Program-made: the position numbers and the translations under genes
Part shown: one piece after another, positions 1-5,630 of the stretch
Position numbering within the stretch: position 1 is the first letter of the stretch
Layout: each line of letters opens with the position of its first letter
Assembly: GCA_017860985.1 (NCBI GenBank)
Contig: JAGFXG010000259.1
Coordinates: 1 to 5,630 of the forward strand
DNA: 5,630 bases
Reading direction: 5' to 3'
Source: Deltaproteobacteria bacterium
GTDB taxonomy: Bacteria; Desulfobacterota; Syntrophia; Syntrophales; Smithellaceae
The notes under the pieces: generated by a model
Told to the model about the DNA's origin: nothing
Seen by the model: only the letters and a program-made list of their open reading frames with translations
Databases searched by the model: none

Positions 1-24
1 GTTATTAGAGTGCGGAGGCGGTAA
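1..24 (+). CDS. possible 3' end of an upstream gene (partial)
   Basis: The frame starting at base 1 reads seven residues (VIRVRRR) and stops at TAA 22-24, which would leave about 20 bases before the next start and fit a tightly packed operon. The frame starting at base 3 stops sooner, at TAG 6-8. The frame starting at base 2 runs open into the following gene without any ATG, GTG or TTG. Too little sequence is present to identify a product, and the choice of frame is a guess based on spacing. Confidence 0.25.
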   Translation, partial: VIRVRRR

Positions 25-28
25 TGAC

Positions 29-33
29 AGGGA
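29..33 (+). promoter_or_regulatory. ribosome binding site for the ketosynthase-like gene
   Basis: AGGGA lies 10 bases before the ATG at 44 and supports that start. A stronger GGAGG at 14-18 sits 5 bases before a different ATG at 24, which opens only a seven-codon frame that overlaps the gene start at ATGA (44-47). Confidence 0.5.
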
Positions 34-43
34 ATCTAGAAAT

Positions 44-1048
44 ATGACTATAGAATTATTACCTTCGTCGATGCCCGTGATCTCGGCCGGCTACCTGGGT
101 CCTTCGCTTACACCCAATCAGGAAGCTGTATGTGATGAAGCAACGCTGCCTTTAAATCCCGATGAACTGGTGCAGAAAATGATGGGACAGCCCATGCGGC
201 GCGCAGGCCGGTTCATCAAGCTTGTCTGCCTGGGCGCGCTGGCCTGCCTTAACCGTGTCCCTCCCGAAGAGTTGAAGGAGAAAAAAGTCGGGATTTTTCT
301 GGCAACCGGCCTGGGAAATATCGATGAGATTCTGCCGTTTATCACGCAGGTTTTTAAACATGACGGCGGATTTCCCAGCCCGAATCAGTTTGCCAATTCC
401 GTCAGCAACGCCGCTGCTTTTTTCCTTGCCCGGGCCAGTGAAATCAAGGGTATTGTGCTGACCATTTCGCAGGAGGAACTCTCTTTTGAATCCGCGCTAT
501 GGCTGGCGCAGAGTTATCTGGAATCGGGAGAGCTGGACCTGGCGCTGGTTGGCGGCTGTGACGTCTTTACGCCGAGTGTTGAAGACTATCGCCAGCGGAT
601 GAATCTGAACCCCGGCCACTACCGAAACGCTCCGATGGGCGAGGGAAGCTCCTGGCTTTTACTGGGCGGCAGCGGCAATTGTGCGAATAAACTCGGCGAT
701 ATTATGTCTGTCGAACTTGAAAACAGTGTTAAAGAAATCGGCAAGGCCTCTTCGGATCATTTGCTGAAACAATGCGAAGATCTGGCTGAAAGGTTTTTGC
801 CCGCAATCGAAGATCGTGTAAACAGCCGCCTGTTTCTGCCGGGTTTCCGCCTTTTCGATCTTGATGAAGCGTCTTGGAAAAAACACGGCTGGGACATCGA
901 CGATTATCTTCCGCTCTGTGGTATTTCTTCGACTGCATCGGCCTTTGGTCTGGCGCAGGCGCTCCTGTCCAGAAAATCGACGTTGGTTGTCCATTGCAAT
1001 CAACATGCAAGCGGCCGGCAGGCACTCATTGCTGCGGTTACAAGATAG
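44..1048 (+). CDS. degenerate beta-ketoacyl synthase-like protein (chain-length-factor type)
   Basis: This 334-residue protein has the thiolase fold signature of a ketosynthase in shortened form (usual enzymes are about 400-420 residues). Visible landmarks in order are VGIFLATGLG (82-91), the NSVSNAAAFF stretch (118-127) typical of the Ketoacyl-synt_2 / aryl-polyene-type group, GELDLALVGGCD (162-173), the PMGEGSSWLLL element (197-207) and ISSTASAFGLAQAL (294-307). Counting back from the GG at 170-171, the nucleophilic Cys position falls on Glu145 within SQEEL, so no catalytic Cys is present. The usual GHLLGAAG histidine is replaced by Phe301. I infer a non-condensing partner that would pair with an active ketosynthase encoded elsewhere, as chain-length factors do, in fatty-acid, aryl-polyene or polyketide-like synthesis in the cytoplasm. 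The start at 44 is supported by AGGGA. The radical SAM gene follows after 57 bases on the same strand, consistent with co-transcription. The fold assignment is fairly secure; the pathway is not. Confidence 0.75.
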   Translation: MTIELLPSSMPVISAGYLGPSLTPNQEAVCDEATLPLNPDELVQKMMGQPMRRAGRFIKLVCLGALACLNRVPPEELKEKKVGIFLATGLGNIDEILPFITQVFKHDGGFPSPNQFANSVSNAAAFFLARASEIKGIVLTISQEELSFESALWLAQSYLESGELDLALVGGCDVFTPSVEDYRQRMNLNPGHYRNAPMGEGSSWLLLGGSGNCANKLGDIMSVELENSVKEIGKASSDHLLKQCEDLAERFLPAIEDRVNSRLFLPGFRLFDLDEASWKKHGWDIDDYLPLCGISSTASAFGLAQALLSRKSTLVVHCNQHASGRQALIAAVTR

Positions 1049-1062
1049 AGAATATAGTAGTC

Positions 1063-1075
1063 TGTCATTCCCGCG
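1063..1075 (+). repeat. half copy of the GTCATTCC hairpin repeat
   Basis: In the 57-base gap between the first two genes, GTCATTCCCGCG (1064-1075) matches the first 12 bases of the repeat arm at 2656-2667 with one mismatch. The complementary half is missing here, so it cannot fold the same hairpin. It may be a decayed or truncated copy; a chance match is possible given the short length. Confidence 0.35.
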
Positions 1076-1083
1076 CATACCCT

Positions 1084-1091
1084 AAAGGAAG
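1084..1091 (+). promoter_or_regulatory. probable ribosome binding site for the radical SAM gene
   Basis: AAAGGAAG is the only purine-rich Shine-Dalgarno-like stretch before the ATG at 1106. The 14-base gap is longer than usual. No closer in-frame start is visible, and the KKRIVLVHPRG strand of the B12-binding domain begins at residue 6, so the ATG at 1106 is still preferred. Confidence 0.4.
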
Positions 1092-1105
1092 CAAACAACA
1101 AAAGC

Positions 1106-2563
1106 ATGGTTTCTTTGCCAAAAAAACGCATCGTGCTGGTTCATCCGCGCGGGTCTAACTGGTTTCCCGGGCGTCGTGATATCACCGATATCGCCAACCG
1201 CATGGTGCCGCAGGGGATGCTTTCCATAGCAGCCTATCTGATCCGCGAAGGGCATGACGTGTTTGTTTATGACTGCCTGGGTCCCGGCGCGCCGGTGGAT
1301 GTGAATAAACAGGTTCAGGCGATCCTCACTCTGCAACCGCAGATCGTCGGGTTTTCAACCACTACATCCTCCTTTCCTGATGCCATGGATATTGCCGGGA
1401 AAATCAAGCAACAAAATTCCCATATCGTTACCGTTTGCGGCGGTGTCCATGTTTCCGCTCTCAAAGAAGAGCTGCTCGCTTCCTGCCCGGACTTCGATTT
1501 TTTTGCGGCAGGCGAAGGCGAAATCACAATGGCTGAACTGGCCGCAGGTGTTGATCCTGCCGCGGTCCCCGGCTTGATTCGCCGGCAGAATGGTGTTGCC
1601 GTTGCCAATGAACCCAGGACGCATATCGCCAATCTCGACGATCTTCCCTTTCCCGCTTATGAAAAGCTGACCGGTTTTCCCGGGGATTATCATTTGCCGC
1701 TTTTCAGTTACATCCGGACACCCGGCGCGACGATGATCACGTCGCGGGGCTGCATGTATCAATGTTCCTACTGCGACCGTTCCGTTTTCAAAAAGGGTTT
1801 CCGGTATAACTCCGCCGCTTACATTTACGAACACATGAAATACCTGCGGGATAAATTCGGTGTGCGCCATGTCAATATTTACGATGATCTTTTTACCGCC
1901 GACAAAAAGCGGATCATGGAGCTATGCGAAAAATTATCGCGTCAGTCTCTGGGGATGAACTTCAACTGTGCAGTGCGCGTCGGTTACACGGATGATGATT
2001 TGCTGAAGATGCTCAGGGAAGCGGGCTGCCTGATGGTTTCTCTGGGCATCGAATCGGCTGATCCGGATATGCTTGCCCGCCATAAATCGGGAGTGTCGCT
2101 TGATGACGTGCGTGATACGGTGCGACGCATTCAGGCTGCGGGCCTGCGGGTCAAGGGATTGTTTATGATGGGTCTGCCCGGCGAAACGGAAGAATCCATA
2201 AAACGGACGTCCGACTTTATCCTTTCCCTCGGTCTCGATGACATGAACATGGCCAAATTCACACCGTTTCCAGGTGCGCCGCTCTGGTCAACGATCCGGA
2301 ATGAAGGTGTGTTTGAAGAGGATTGGCGCCTCATGAACTGCCTGAATTTTGTTTTTATTCCGCGCGGGATTGAATCCAGAGAAAGACTGGATTACCTTTA
2401 CAACGAATACGTCAAACGATTTTATTCCGATGCCGCATGGCGCAAAAAATTTCGCAGCCGTCTGTGGCAGCACCGCAAGAGCCTTTTGTATCTACTGCGC
2501 CACCTGCCTTCTTTCTGGTCGGCGAAAAATCAATTTGAGCCCGGACAGAACAAGACGGCATAA
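1106..2563 (+). CDS. B12-binding-domain radical SAM protein
   Basis: This complete 485-residue protein has the two-domain layout of cobalamin-dependent radical SAM enzymes. An N-terminal Rossmann-like B12-binding region spans about residues 7-145, with KRIVLVHPRG (7-16), VCGGVHVSAL (110-119) and AAGEGEITMAEL (134-145). The radical SAM core follows, with the 4Fe-4S motif C216-x3-C220-x2-C223 in SRGCMYQCSYC. Later core landmarks are VNIYDDLF (256-263), SLGIES (312-317), GLFMMGLPGETEES (351-364) and FTPFPGAPLW (385-394). A basic, aromatic C-terminal tail of about 70 residues ends the protein. The family cleaves S-adenosylmethionine to start radical chemistry, often methylation of unactivated carbon or ring formation; B12 binding is by family, as the lower-ligand His motif DxHxxG is not seen. 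Placement just after a ketosynthase-like gene suggests it modifies a fatty-acyl or polyketide-like chain. The substrate cannot be read from the sequence. Confidence 0.9.
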   Translation: MVSLPKKRIVLVHPRGSNWFPGRRDITDIANRMVPQGMLSIAAYLIREGHDVFVYDCLGPGAPVDVNKQVQAILTLQPQIVGFSTTTSSFPDAMDIAGKIKQQNSHIVTVCGGVHVSALKEELLASCPDFDFFAAGEGEITMAELAAGVDPAAVPGLIRRQNGVAVANEPRTHIANLDDLPFPAYEKLTGFPGDYHLPLFSYIRTPGATMITSRGCMYQCSYCDRSVFKKGFRYNSAAYIYEHMKYLRDKFGVRHVNIYDDLFTADKKRIMELCEKLSRQSLGMNFNCAVRVGYTDDDLLKMLREAGCLMVSLGIESADPDMLARHKSGVSLDDVRDTVRRIQAAGLRVKGLFMMGLPGETEESIKRTSDFILSLGLDDMNMAKFTPFPGAPLWSTIRNEGVFEEDWRLMNCLNFVFIPRGIESRERLDYLYNEYVKRFYSDAAWRKKFRSRLWQHRKSLLYLLRHLPSFWSAKNQFEPGQNKTA

Positions 2564-2624
2564 ACCGTCTTCCCGGTCAAACAAACTGCATGGAACGAGT
2601 TTCCCCGCCCGTCCGGACAGAACA
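2541..2624 (+). repeat. 12-bp direct repeat, two copies
   Basis: CCGGACAGAACA occurs exactly at 2541-2552, inside the last codons of the radical SAM gene, and again at 2613-2624 in the spacer, 72 bases apart start to start. It could be the footprint of a small duplication or insertion event, or chance. No transposon ends are seen in the 60 bases between the copies. Confidence 0.5.
2552..2571. other. hairpin spanning the radical SAM stop codon
   Basis: AAGACGG (2552-2558) and CCGTCTT (2565-2571) form a perfect 7-bp stem around a 6-base loop CATAAA that contains the TAA stop (2561-2563). No run of T follows on the + strand, so it is not a clear intrinsic terminator. It may stabilise the 3' end of the transcript or slow ribosome exit. 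Confidence 0.5.
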
Positions 2625-2655
2625 CATTAATTATCCCATAATATTCTATGCATTA

Positions 2656-2719
2656 GTCATTCCGGCGGAGGCCGGAATCCAGAATAATTTAACTGGACCC
2701 CGGCCTCCGCCGGGGTGAC
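2656..2719. repeat. paired inverted hairpin repeats (REP/MITE-like), possible bidirectional terminator
   Basis: Two 27-base arms (2656-2682 and 2693-2719) are inverted copies separated by a 10-base AT-only spacer. Each arm is also a hairpin: ATTCCGGC/GCCGGAAT with loop GGAG (2659-2678) and ACCCCGGC/GCCGGGGT with loop CTCC (2697-2716). Compared in inverted orientation the arms differ at four positions, and these change base pairs in step (T-A to C-G) so that both stems stay perfect. Elements starting GTCATTCC and ending GGAATCCAG are, to my knowledge, dispersed in many bacterial genomes. Neither stem is followed by a strong T-run, though AATAATTTAA sits between them. It lies between two convergent genes. 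Confidence 0.8.
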
Positions 2720-2732
2720 AGCTGGCGTGTCA

Positions 2733-2746
2733 ACATTGGCCAATGT
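2733..2746. repeat. 14-bp perfect palindrome
   Basis: ACATTGGCCAATGT reads identically on both strands with no loop. It lies 14 bases right of the double hairpin repeat and about 50 bases beyond the end of the leftward gene. Such a symmetric site could bind a dimeric protein, but its position at the 3' ends of both genes makes an operator unlikely. Confidence 0.5.
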
Positions 2747-2797
2747 CGTTACTATTGTTGGACTGTTAATATAATGTTAAGGCGCGCTAAATCTATT

Positions 2798-3415
2798 TTA
2801 CTGCATGTGAACCTGGAATTCCGACCGGTCGGATCTGTTCTGGATGACAATAAACTTTGGATAAATCTTTTTCAGGATGTATCTTCCATGATCACCGATC
2901 ACGTCACCCTCTTGATGAATTGCTTTGTTGACGACCGCCAGACGGTCCTCTTCATTGGATAAAAGCCCATTGTATCTGAAATGCTTGTTTTGGATCACAG
3001 GGGAAAGATATTTCGCTTTACCGGAATGATTGCGACTTCCCTGTGTTTTTGTATGAAAGGAGATCATAAGACCGAAAAAAACCAGTACCATCACGGCGCT
3101 TATCGCCAGGGATGCCGGACGTATGATTTTATAATGGATAAAATTTTTGTCAGGTTTCACATGAGGCAAAAATTTTATTTTAACCGGATCTTCGCCATTG
3201 AGGTAATCGTTTACCATTTTAACGACGATTTCCCGATGTTCCGGGGATGCTGCAGCCGGGTCACGGGAACACTCGTACTGATAAGATTTCCATACAATCA
3301 TCGTATACAGGCTTTTTAAATCCGTTGGCGGAAGTTGCTCAGTGGGGAAAAAAATCCCCTTTTTCATTACATTTTCCCAACAGTCAAACCAACCGGGTTT
3401 CAAATGACCGGACAT
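2798..3415 (-). CDS. single-pass membrane protein with GspB-like C-terminal domain
   Basis: The 205-residue product has a polar N-terminal half (1-96), one clear membrane segment (about 97-120, IIRPASLAISAVMVLVFFGL at its core) and a C-terminal region of about 85 residues. The pattern there, HFRYNGLLSNEEDRLAVVNK (145-164) then HQEGDVIG (167-174) and ILKKIYPKFIVIQN (180-193), resembles the small beta-rich C-terminal domain of type II secretion GspB/PulB proteins, which sits in the periplasm. The usual GspB N-terminal motif and the proline-rich linker are not seen, and no other secretion gene is visible. The ATG at 3415 has no Shine-Dalgarno sequence. An alternative ATG at 3367 (MKKGIFFPTEQL) is preceded by GGGA at 7-base spacing and may be the real start, giving 189 residues. 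The gene converges on the radical SAM gene and is divergent from the next gene. It appears more AT-rich than the first two genes. Confidence 0.6.
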   Translation of the reverse strand: MSGHLKPGWFDCWENVMKKGIFFPTEQLPPTDLKSLYTMIVWKSYQYECSRDPAAASPEHREIVVKMVNDYLNGEDPVKIKFLPHVKPDKNFIHYKIIRPASLAISAVMVLVFFGLMISFHTKTQGSRNHSGKAKYLSPVIQNKHFRYNGLLSNEEDRLAVVNKAIHQEGDVIGDHGRYILKKIYPKFIVIQNRSDRSEFQVHMQ

Positions 3416-3843
3416 TCTGCGGCATACATGGATGTAAACAATAACGTGAAAAGGAATGTGAGAATTAATTGAATGATTTCAGGGAGCAAGTCATCTTGTT
3501 TCGGAACAGCAACTTACGTGTGAGCGTAACGTTATCGTTTGATCGAGTGTAGGTCTATCACATGTTTGTTTCTGATTAAAGTAAAATCTTGGATCAGCGT
3601 ATCCGTTATGCCGTGATAAAAATGATAAATGATTCATGATAGATAAGAAATATTTATTATGTAAAAGAGCTTGAAAAACCTGGTTCTGGCTGCCTGCTAC
3701 CACTGCTTGTTGAGCAATTCCGTCTGAACCTGCGCCTGAATGCAAAGCGAATGGACTGACTTTTTTGATGGGCGCTGGGAAAATCGGAGATTTGATGTTA
3801 AAAGAAAATCAGTATTCTGAATGCGTATGAACGAAAGAGAACG
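3416..3843. other. AT-rich divergent spacer without a convincing gene
   Basis: This 428-base stretch separates the leftward membrane protein gene from the rightward synthetase-like gene, so promoters for both should lie here. None stands out. Best weak candidates are TTGCTC (3485-3490) with AATTCT (3462-3467) on the minus strand, and TTGATG (3792-3797) with TATTCT (3813-3818) on the plus strand with short spacing. All forward frames are broken by stops. Short frames include 3740-3820 (26 codons), 3768-3830 (20 codons) and 3821-3847 (8 codons, overlapping the next start at ATGA). None has a good ribosome binding site. A TAACGTTA palindrome lies at 3527-3534. Confidence 0.55.
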
Positions 3844-5630
3844 ATGAGCGGCATTTTCGGCTTTATAAATTTGGACGGACAACCTGCGGCGCCTGAATAT
3901 TTCGGAGCAATGGCCAACGAAATGGCTCCATGGGGACCAAATGGCGTTGGCTCGATGATTTCAGGCCACGCCGCTTTCGGCCACGCCCTTTTAGTTGTCA
4001 CGCACGAATCCCATTTCGAGAAAATGCCGTATTATGATGCCGACGAAGGCATTCTGTTCACGGCAGCGGCGCGTCTGGACAACCGTGATGAGTTGTGCGA
4101 TGTCTTCGACATCCCCCTTGCGGAAAGACCGACCATACCTGATGGCAAACTTGTATTTGAGGCTTACAAAAAATGGGGTGCAGATTCCTGCAAACACATT
4201 TTCGGCGACTGGTCGTTTGCCGTCTGGCTCAGCAAAGAAAAACGGCTTTTTCTCGCAAGAGACCACCTGGGCAATACCGGACTGTTTTATTATTTCAAAA
4301 CGCCTTTAATCGTCTTTGCATCAAATTCTGATGCTATCCTTGCTCACCCGGCAGTGCCGCGCACGCTCGATGAATTAAAACTTGCCAGAAATCTGGGGAT
4401 AGACATACAGGATAAAGACTGGTCGAGGACATTCTGGAAGGACATCAGTTACCTCATCTCCGCGCACGCAATAACGATCACCTCGGCAGATAGAAAAATT
4501 GAAAGCTATTGGCGCCTCGATGAAGCGCCGGCTGTTCGTTTGGGTTCCGATTCGGCCTATCTGGAAGGCTTTCTGGAACATTTCCACCGGGCAGTACGCG
4601 TCCGGCTCAATTCCGTCCGTCCCGTCGGCACTCAATTAAGCGCCGGGCTTGACTCCAGCGCCATAACCGCACTGGCGGCCCGGGAACTGCAAAAAGAAAA
4701 CCATCCCCTTGTCGCCTATACAGCTGTGCCGCTGCATCCTGCAGAAAAACTTTTTCCCAACAACCTCGCCGATGAATGGCCTCTGGCCCATCAGGTGGCG
4801 GAGCTTTACGGCAACATTGAGCATGTTTCCATCAGGGCCGAAGACATCACGCCGATTGACGCCGTTAAGCGCAGCCTGGACATTACCCGGGTGCCGCAGC
4901 ACGCCTCTTCGAATATGGTTTGGATCATCTCTTTATTTGAAAACGCCCGTCATCGTAACCTCGGCGTCATGCTCACAGGGCAGTTGGGCAACGGCGGTAT
5001 TTCCTGGAGCGGTGGACAGGATTATATCTTTCACCTCTTTGCGCGGAATCAATGGAGGAAAGGCCTACAATCCATGGCAGACTGGAAGAATCATCATGGA
5101 TACTCCTGGTTTCGGGCATTGAAAAGTCATATTTTACGGCCGGTGCTTTTACCGTTGTGGTCTGAATATCAGCGCTTTTTTCATCGCATTAAAAAAACCT
5201 ATTCGGTTTACTCCTTCCCGCAAAAAGACTTTATCAGGCAGATGAGCATAAACAAATCAGCAAAAATGATATTTAAGTCAAAACACATGGACCCGTTGAC
5301 AGAGAGAATGCTCACGACTATCCGCAACGGCACGATGGTCGGTCCCCTCTGGCATTCCTTCTCAGCTTACTTTAACATGGAGGTGCGCGACCCCACGGCC
5401 GATGTCCGCCTGCTGGAATTTTGCCTGGGTGTTCCTGATGAACAGAACACATTTGAAGGGGGGCAGCGCATGCTGATCCGCCGGGCCATGGCCGGAATAT
5501 TACCGGATGCCGTCCGGTGGAATAATGTTCGAGGGAAACAGTCCGCCGATACGATCTTCAGACTCAGGAATCAATGCGCAGATGTGGAGCAGGAGCTTTC
5601 CCGATTCCAATCCGCAGCTGAAGTTACACG
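3844..5630 (+). CDS. asparagine-synthetase-like protein, lasso-cyclase type, glutaminase Cys replaced (3' end missing)
   Basis: At least 595 residues are encoded before the window cuts the gene. Residues 1 to about 160 are a class II glutamine amidotransferase-like domain (MSGIFGFINLDG at the start, ARLDNRDEL at 77-85, FGDWSFAVW at 120-128, LARDHLGNTGLFYY at 137-150). Ser2 stands where glutamine-hydrolysing members carry the N-terminal Cys, so glutaminase activity is probably lost. The ATP-pyrophosphatase synthetase domain follows, with PP-loop SAGLDSS (266-272) in place of SGGLDSS, LTGQLGNGG (377-385), NMEVRDPTADVRLLEF (511-526) and RGKQSADT (563-570), where Lys565 may match the conserved catalytic lysine. 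I associate these elements with lasso-peptide cyclases, which adenylate an Asp/Glu side chain and close a ring without glutamine; the call rests on remembered family patterns. A transferase for another amide-bond-forming pathway is the main alternative. The start is fixed by the domain beginning at residue 1; only a weak AGAGA (3836-3840) precedes it. Confidence 0.8.
   Translation, partial: MSGIFGFINLDGQPAAPEYFGAMANEMAPWGPNGVGSMISGHAAFGHALLVVTHESHFEKMPYYDADEGILFTAAARLDNRDELCDVFDIPLAERPTIPDGKLVFEAYKKWGADSCKHIFGDWSFAVWLSKEKRLFLARDHLGNTGLFYYFKTPLIVFASNSDAILAHPAVPRTLDELKLARNLGIDIQDKDWSRTFWKDISYLISAHAITITSADRKIESYWRLDEAPAVRLGSDSAYLEGFLEHFHRAVRVRLNSVRPVGTQLSAGLDSSAITALAARELQKENHPLVAYTAVPLHPAEKLFPNNLADEWPLAHQVAELYGNIEHVSIRAEDITPIDAVKRSLDITRVPQHASSNMVWIISLFENARHRNLGVMLTGQLGNGGISWSGGQDYIFHLFARNQWRKGLQSMADWKNHHGYSWFRALKSHILRPVLLPLWSEYQRFFHRIKKTYSVYSFPQKDFIRQMSINKSAKMIFKSKHMDPLTERMLTTIRNGTMVGPLWHSFSAYFNMEVRDPTADVRLLEFCLGVPDEQNTFEGGQRMLIRRAMAGILPDAVRWNNVRGKQSADTIFRLRNQCADVEQELSRFQSAAEVT

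Larger units (their letters stand above)
2564..2797. other. convergent intergenic spacer
   Basis: This 234-base spacer lies between the ends of two converging genes. It holds the second copy of the 12-bp direct repeat, the double hairpin repeat (2656-2719) and a 14-bp palindrome (2733-2746). No open frame here looks like a gene. The placement of folded repeats between two gene ends suits a role in transcript termination or 3'-end protection for both strands. Confidence 0.6.

Noticed and set aside
659..1078. Open frame of 139 codons on the minus strand
   Set aside because: It is antisense to the ketosynthase-like gene and has a composition expected of a shadow frame.
1355..1870. Open frame of 171 codons on the minus strand
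   Set aside because: It lies wholly inside the radical SAM gene, opposite its B12-binding and cluster-binding motifs, and shows no domain pattern of its own.
2656..2719. CRISPR array or transposon ends
   Set aside because: Only two inverted copies are present, with no regular spacers and no transposase gene nearby.
3514..3529. TTACG...CGTAA inverted repeat as an operator
   Set aside because: The arms are only 5 bp and no promoter could be placed beside it, so chance is the simpler explanation.
3491..3745. Open frame of 84 codons on the minus strand in the divergent spacer
   Set aside because: It shows no ribosome binding site, no recognisable domain or hydrophobic segment, and low-complexity AT-rich composition; I see no support for a gene.
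3643..3759. Plus-strand stretch reading KELEKPGSGCLLPLLVEQF, considered as a precursor peptide or transposase remnant
   Set aside because: It follows tandem stops (TGA TAG) and has no usable start codon. It lacks the YxxP and Thr(-2) features of lasso leaders, and no transposase similarity could be supported.
4709..5122. Open frame of 137 codons on the plus strand
   Set aside because: It is out of frame inside the synthetase-like gene, whose own frame carries the conserved motifs through this stretch.

Overview
The window carries four protein-coding genes and two gene-poor spacers. The organism looks like an anaerobic deltaproteobacterium-type lineage (Desulfobacterota, possibly Syntrophales-like). 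This is inferred from the gene content (a cobalamin-dependent radical SAM enzyme beside a type II ketosynthase-like protein), mid-range base composition, and a dispersed hairpin repeat of the GTCATTCC...GGAATCCAG type that I associate with such genomes. No marker gene proves the taxonomy.

Bases 1-2563 form a rightward pair. The first gene (44-1048) is a short, degenerate beta-ketoacyl synthase-like protein that has lost the catalytic Cys and at least one active-site His, resembling a chain-length-factor or partner subunit. The second (1106-2563) is a complete B12-binding-domain radical SAM protein with an intact CxxxCxxC cluster motif. They probably belong to a larger lipid, aryl-polyene or polyketide-like cluster that begins upstream of the window.

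Bases 2564-2797 separate the pair from a convergent gene. This spacer holds a hairpin over the radical SAM stop codon, a 12-bp direct repeat, a striking pair of 27-bp inverted hairpin repeats whose differences are compensatory, and a 14-bp perfect palindrome. The leftward gene (2798-3415) encodes a single-pass membrane protein with a small C-terminal domain resembling that of type II secretion GspB proteins.

Bases 3416-3843 are an AT-rich divergent spacer with no convincing gene. From 3844 to the right edge runs an asparagine-synthetase-like gene, cut by the window end. Its glutaminase Cys is replaced by Ser, while the synthetase half carries features I associate with lasso-peptide cyclases (SAGLDSS, LTGQLGN, EVRDPTAD, RGKQSAD). 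It may mark the start of a RiPP (lasso-like) locus whose protease, recognition element and precursor would lie to the right. No convincing precursor is visible in this window.
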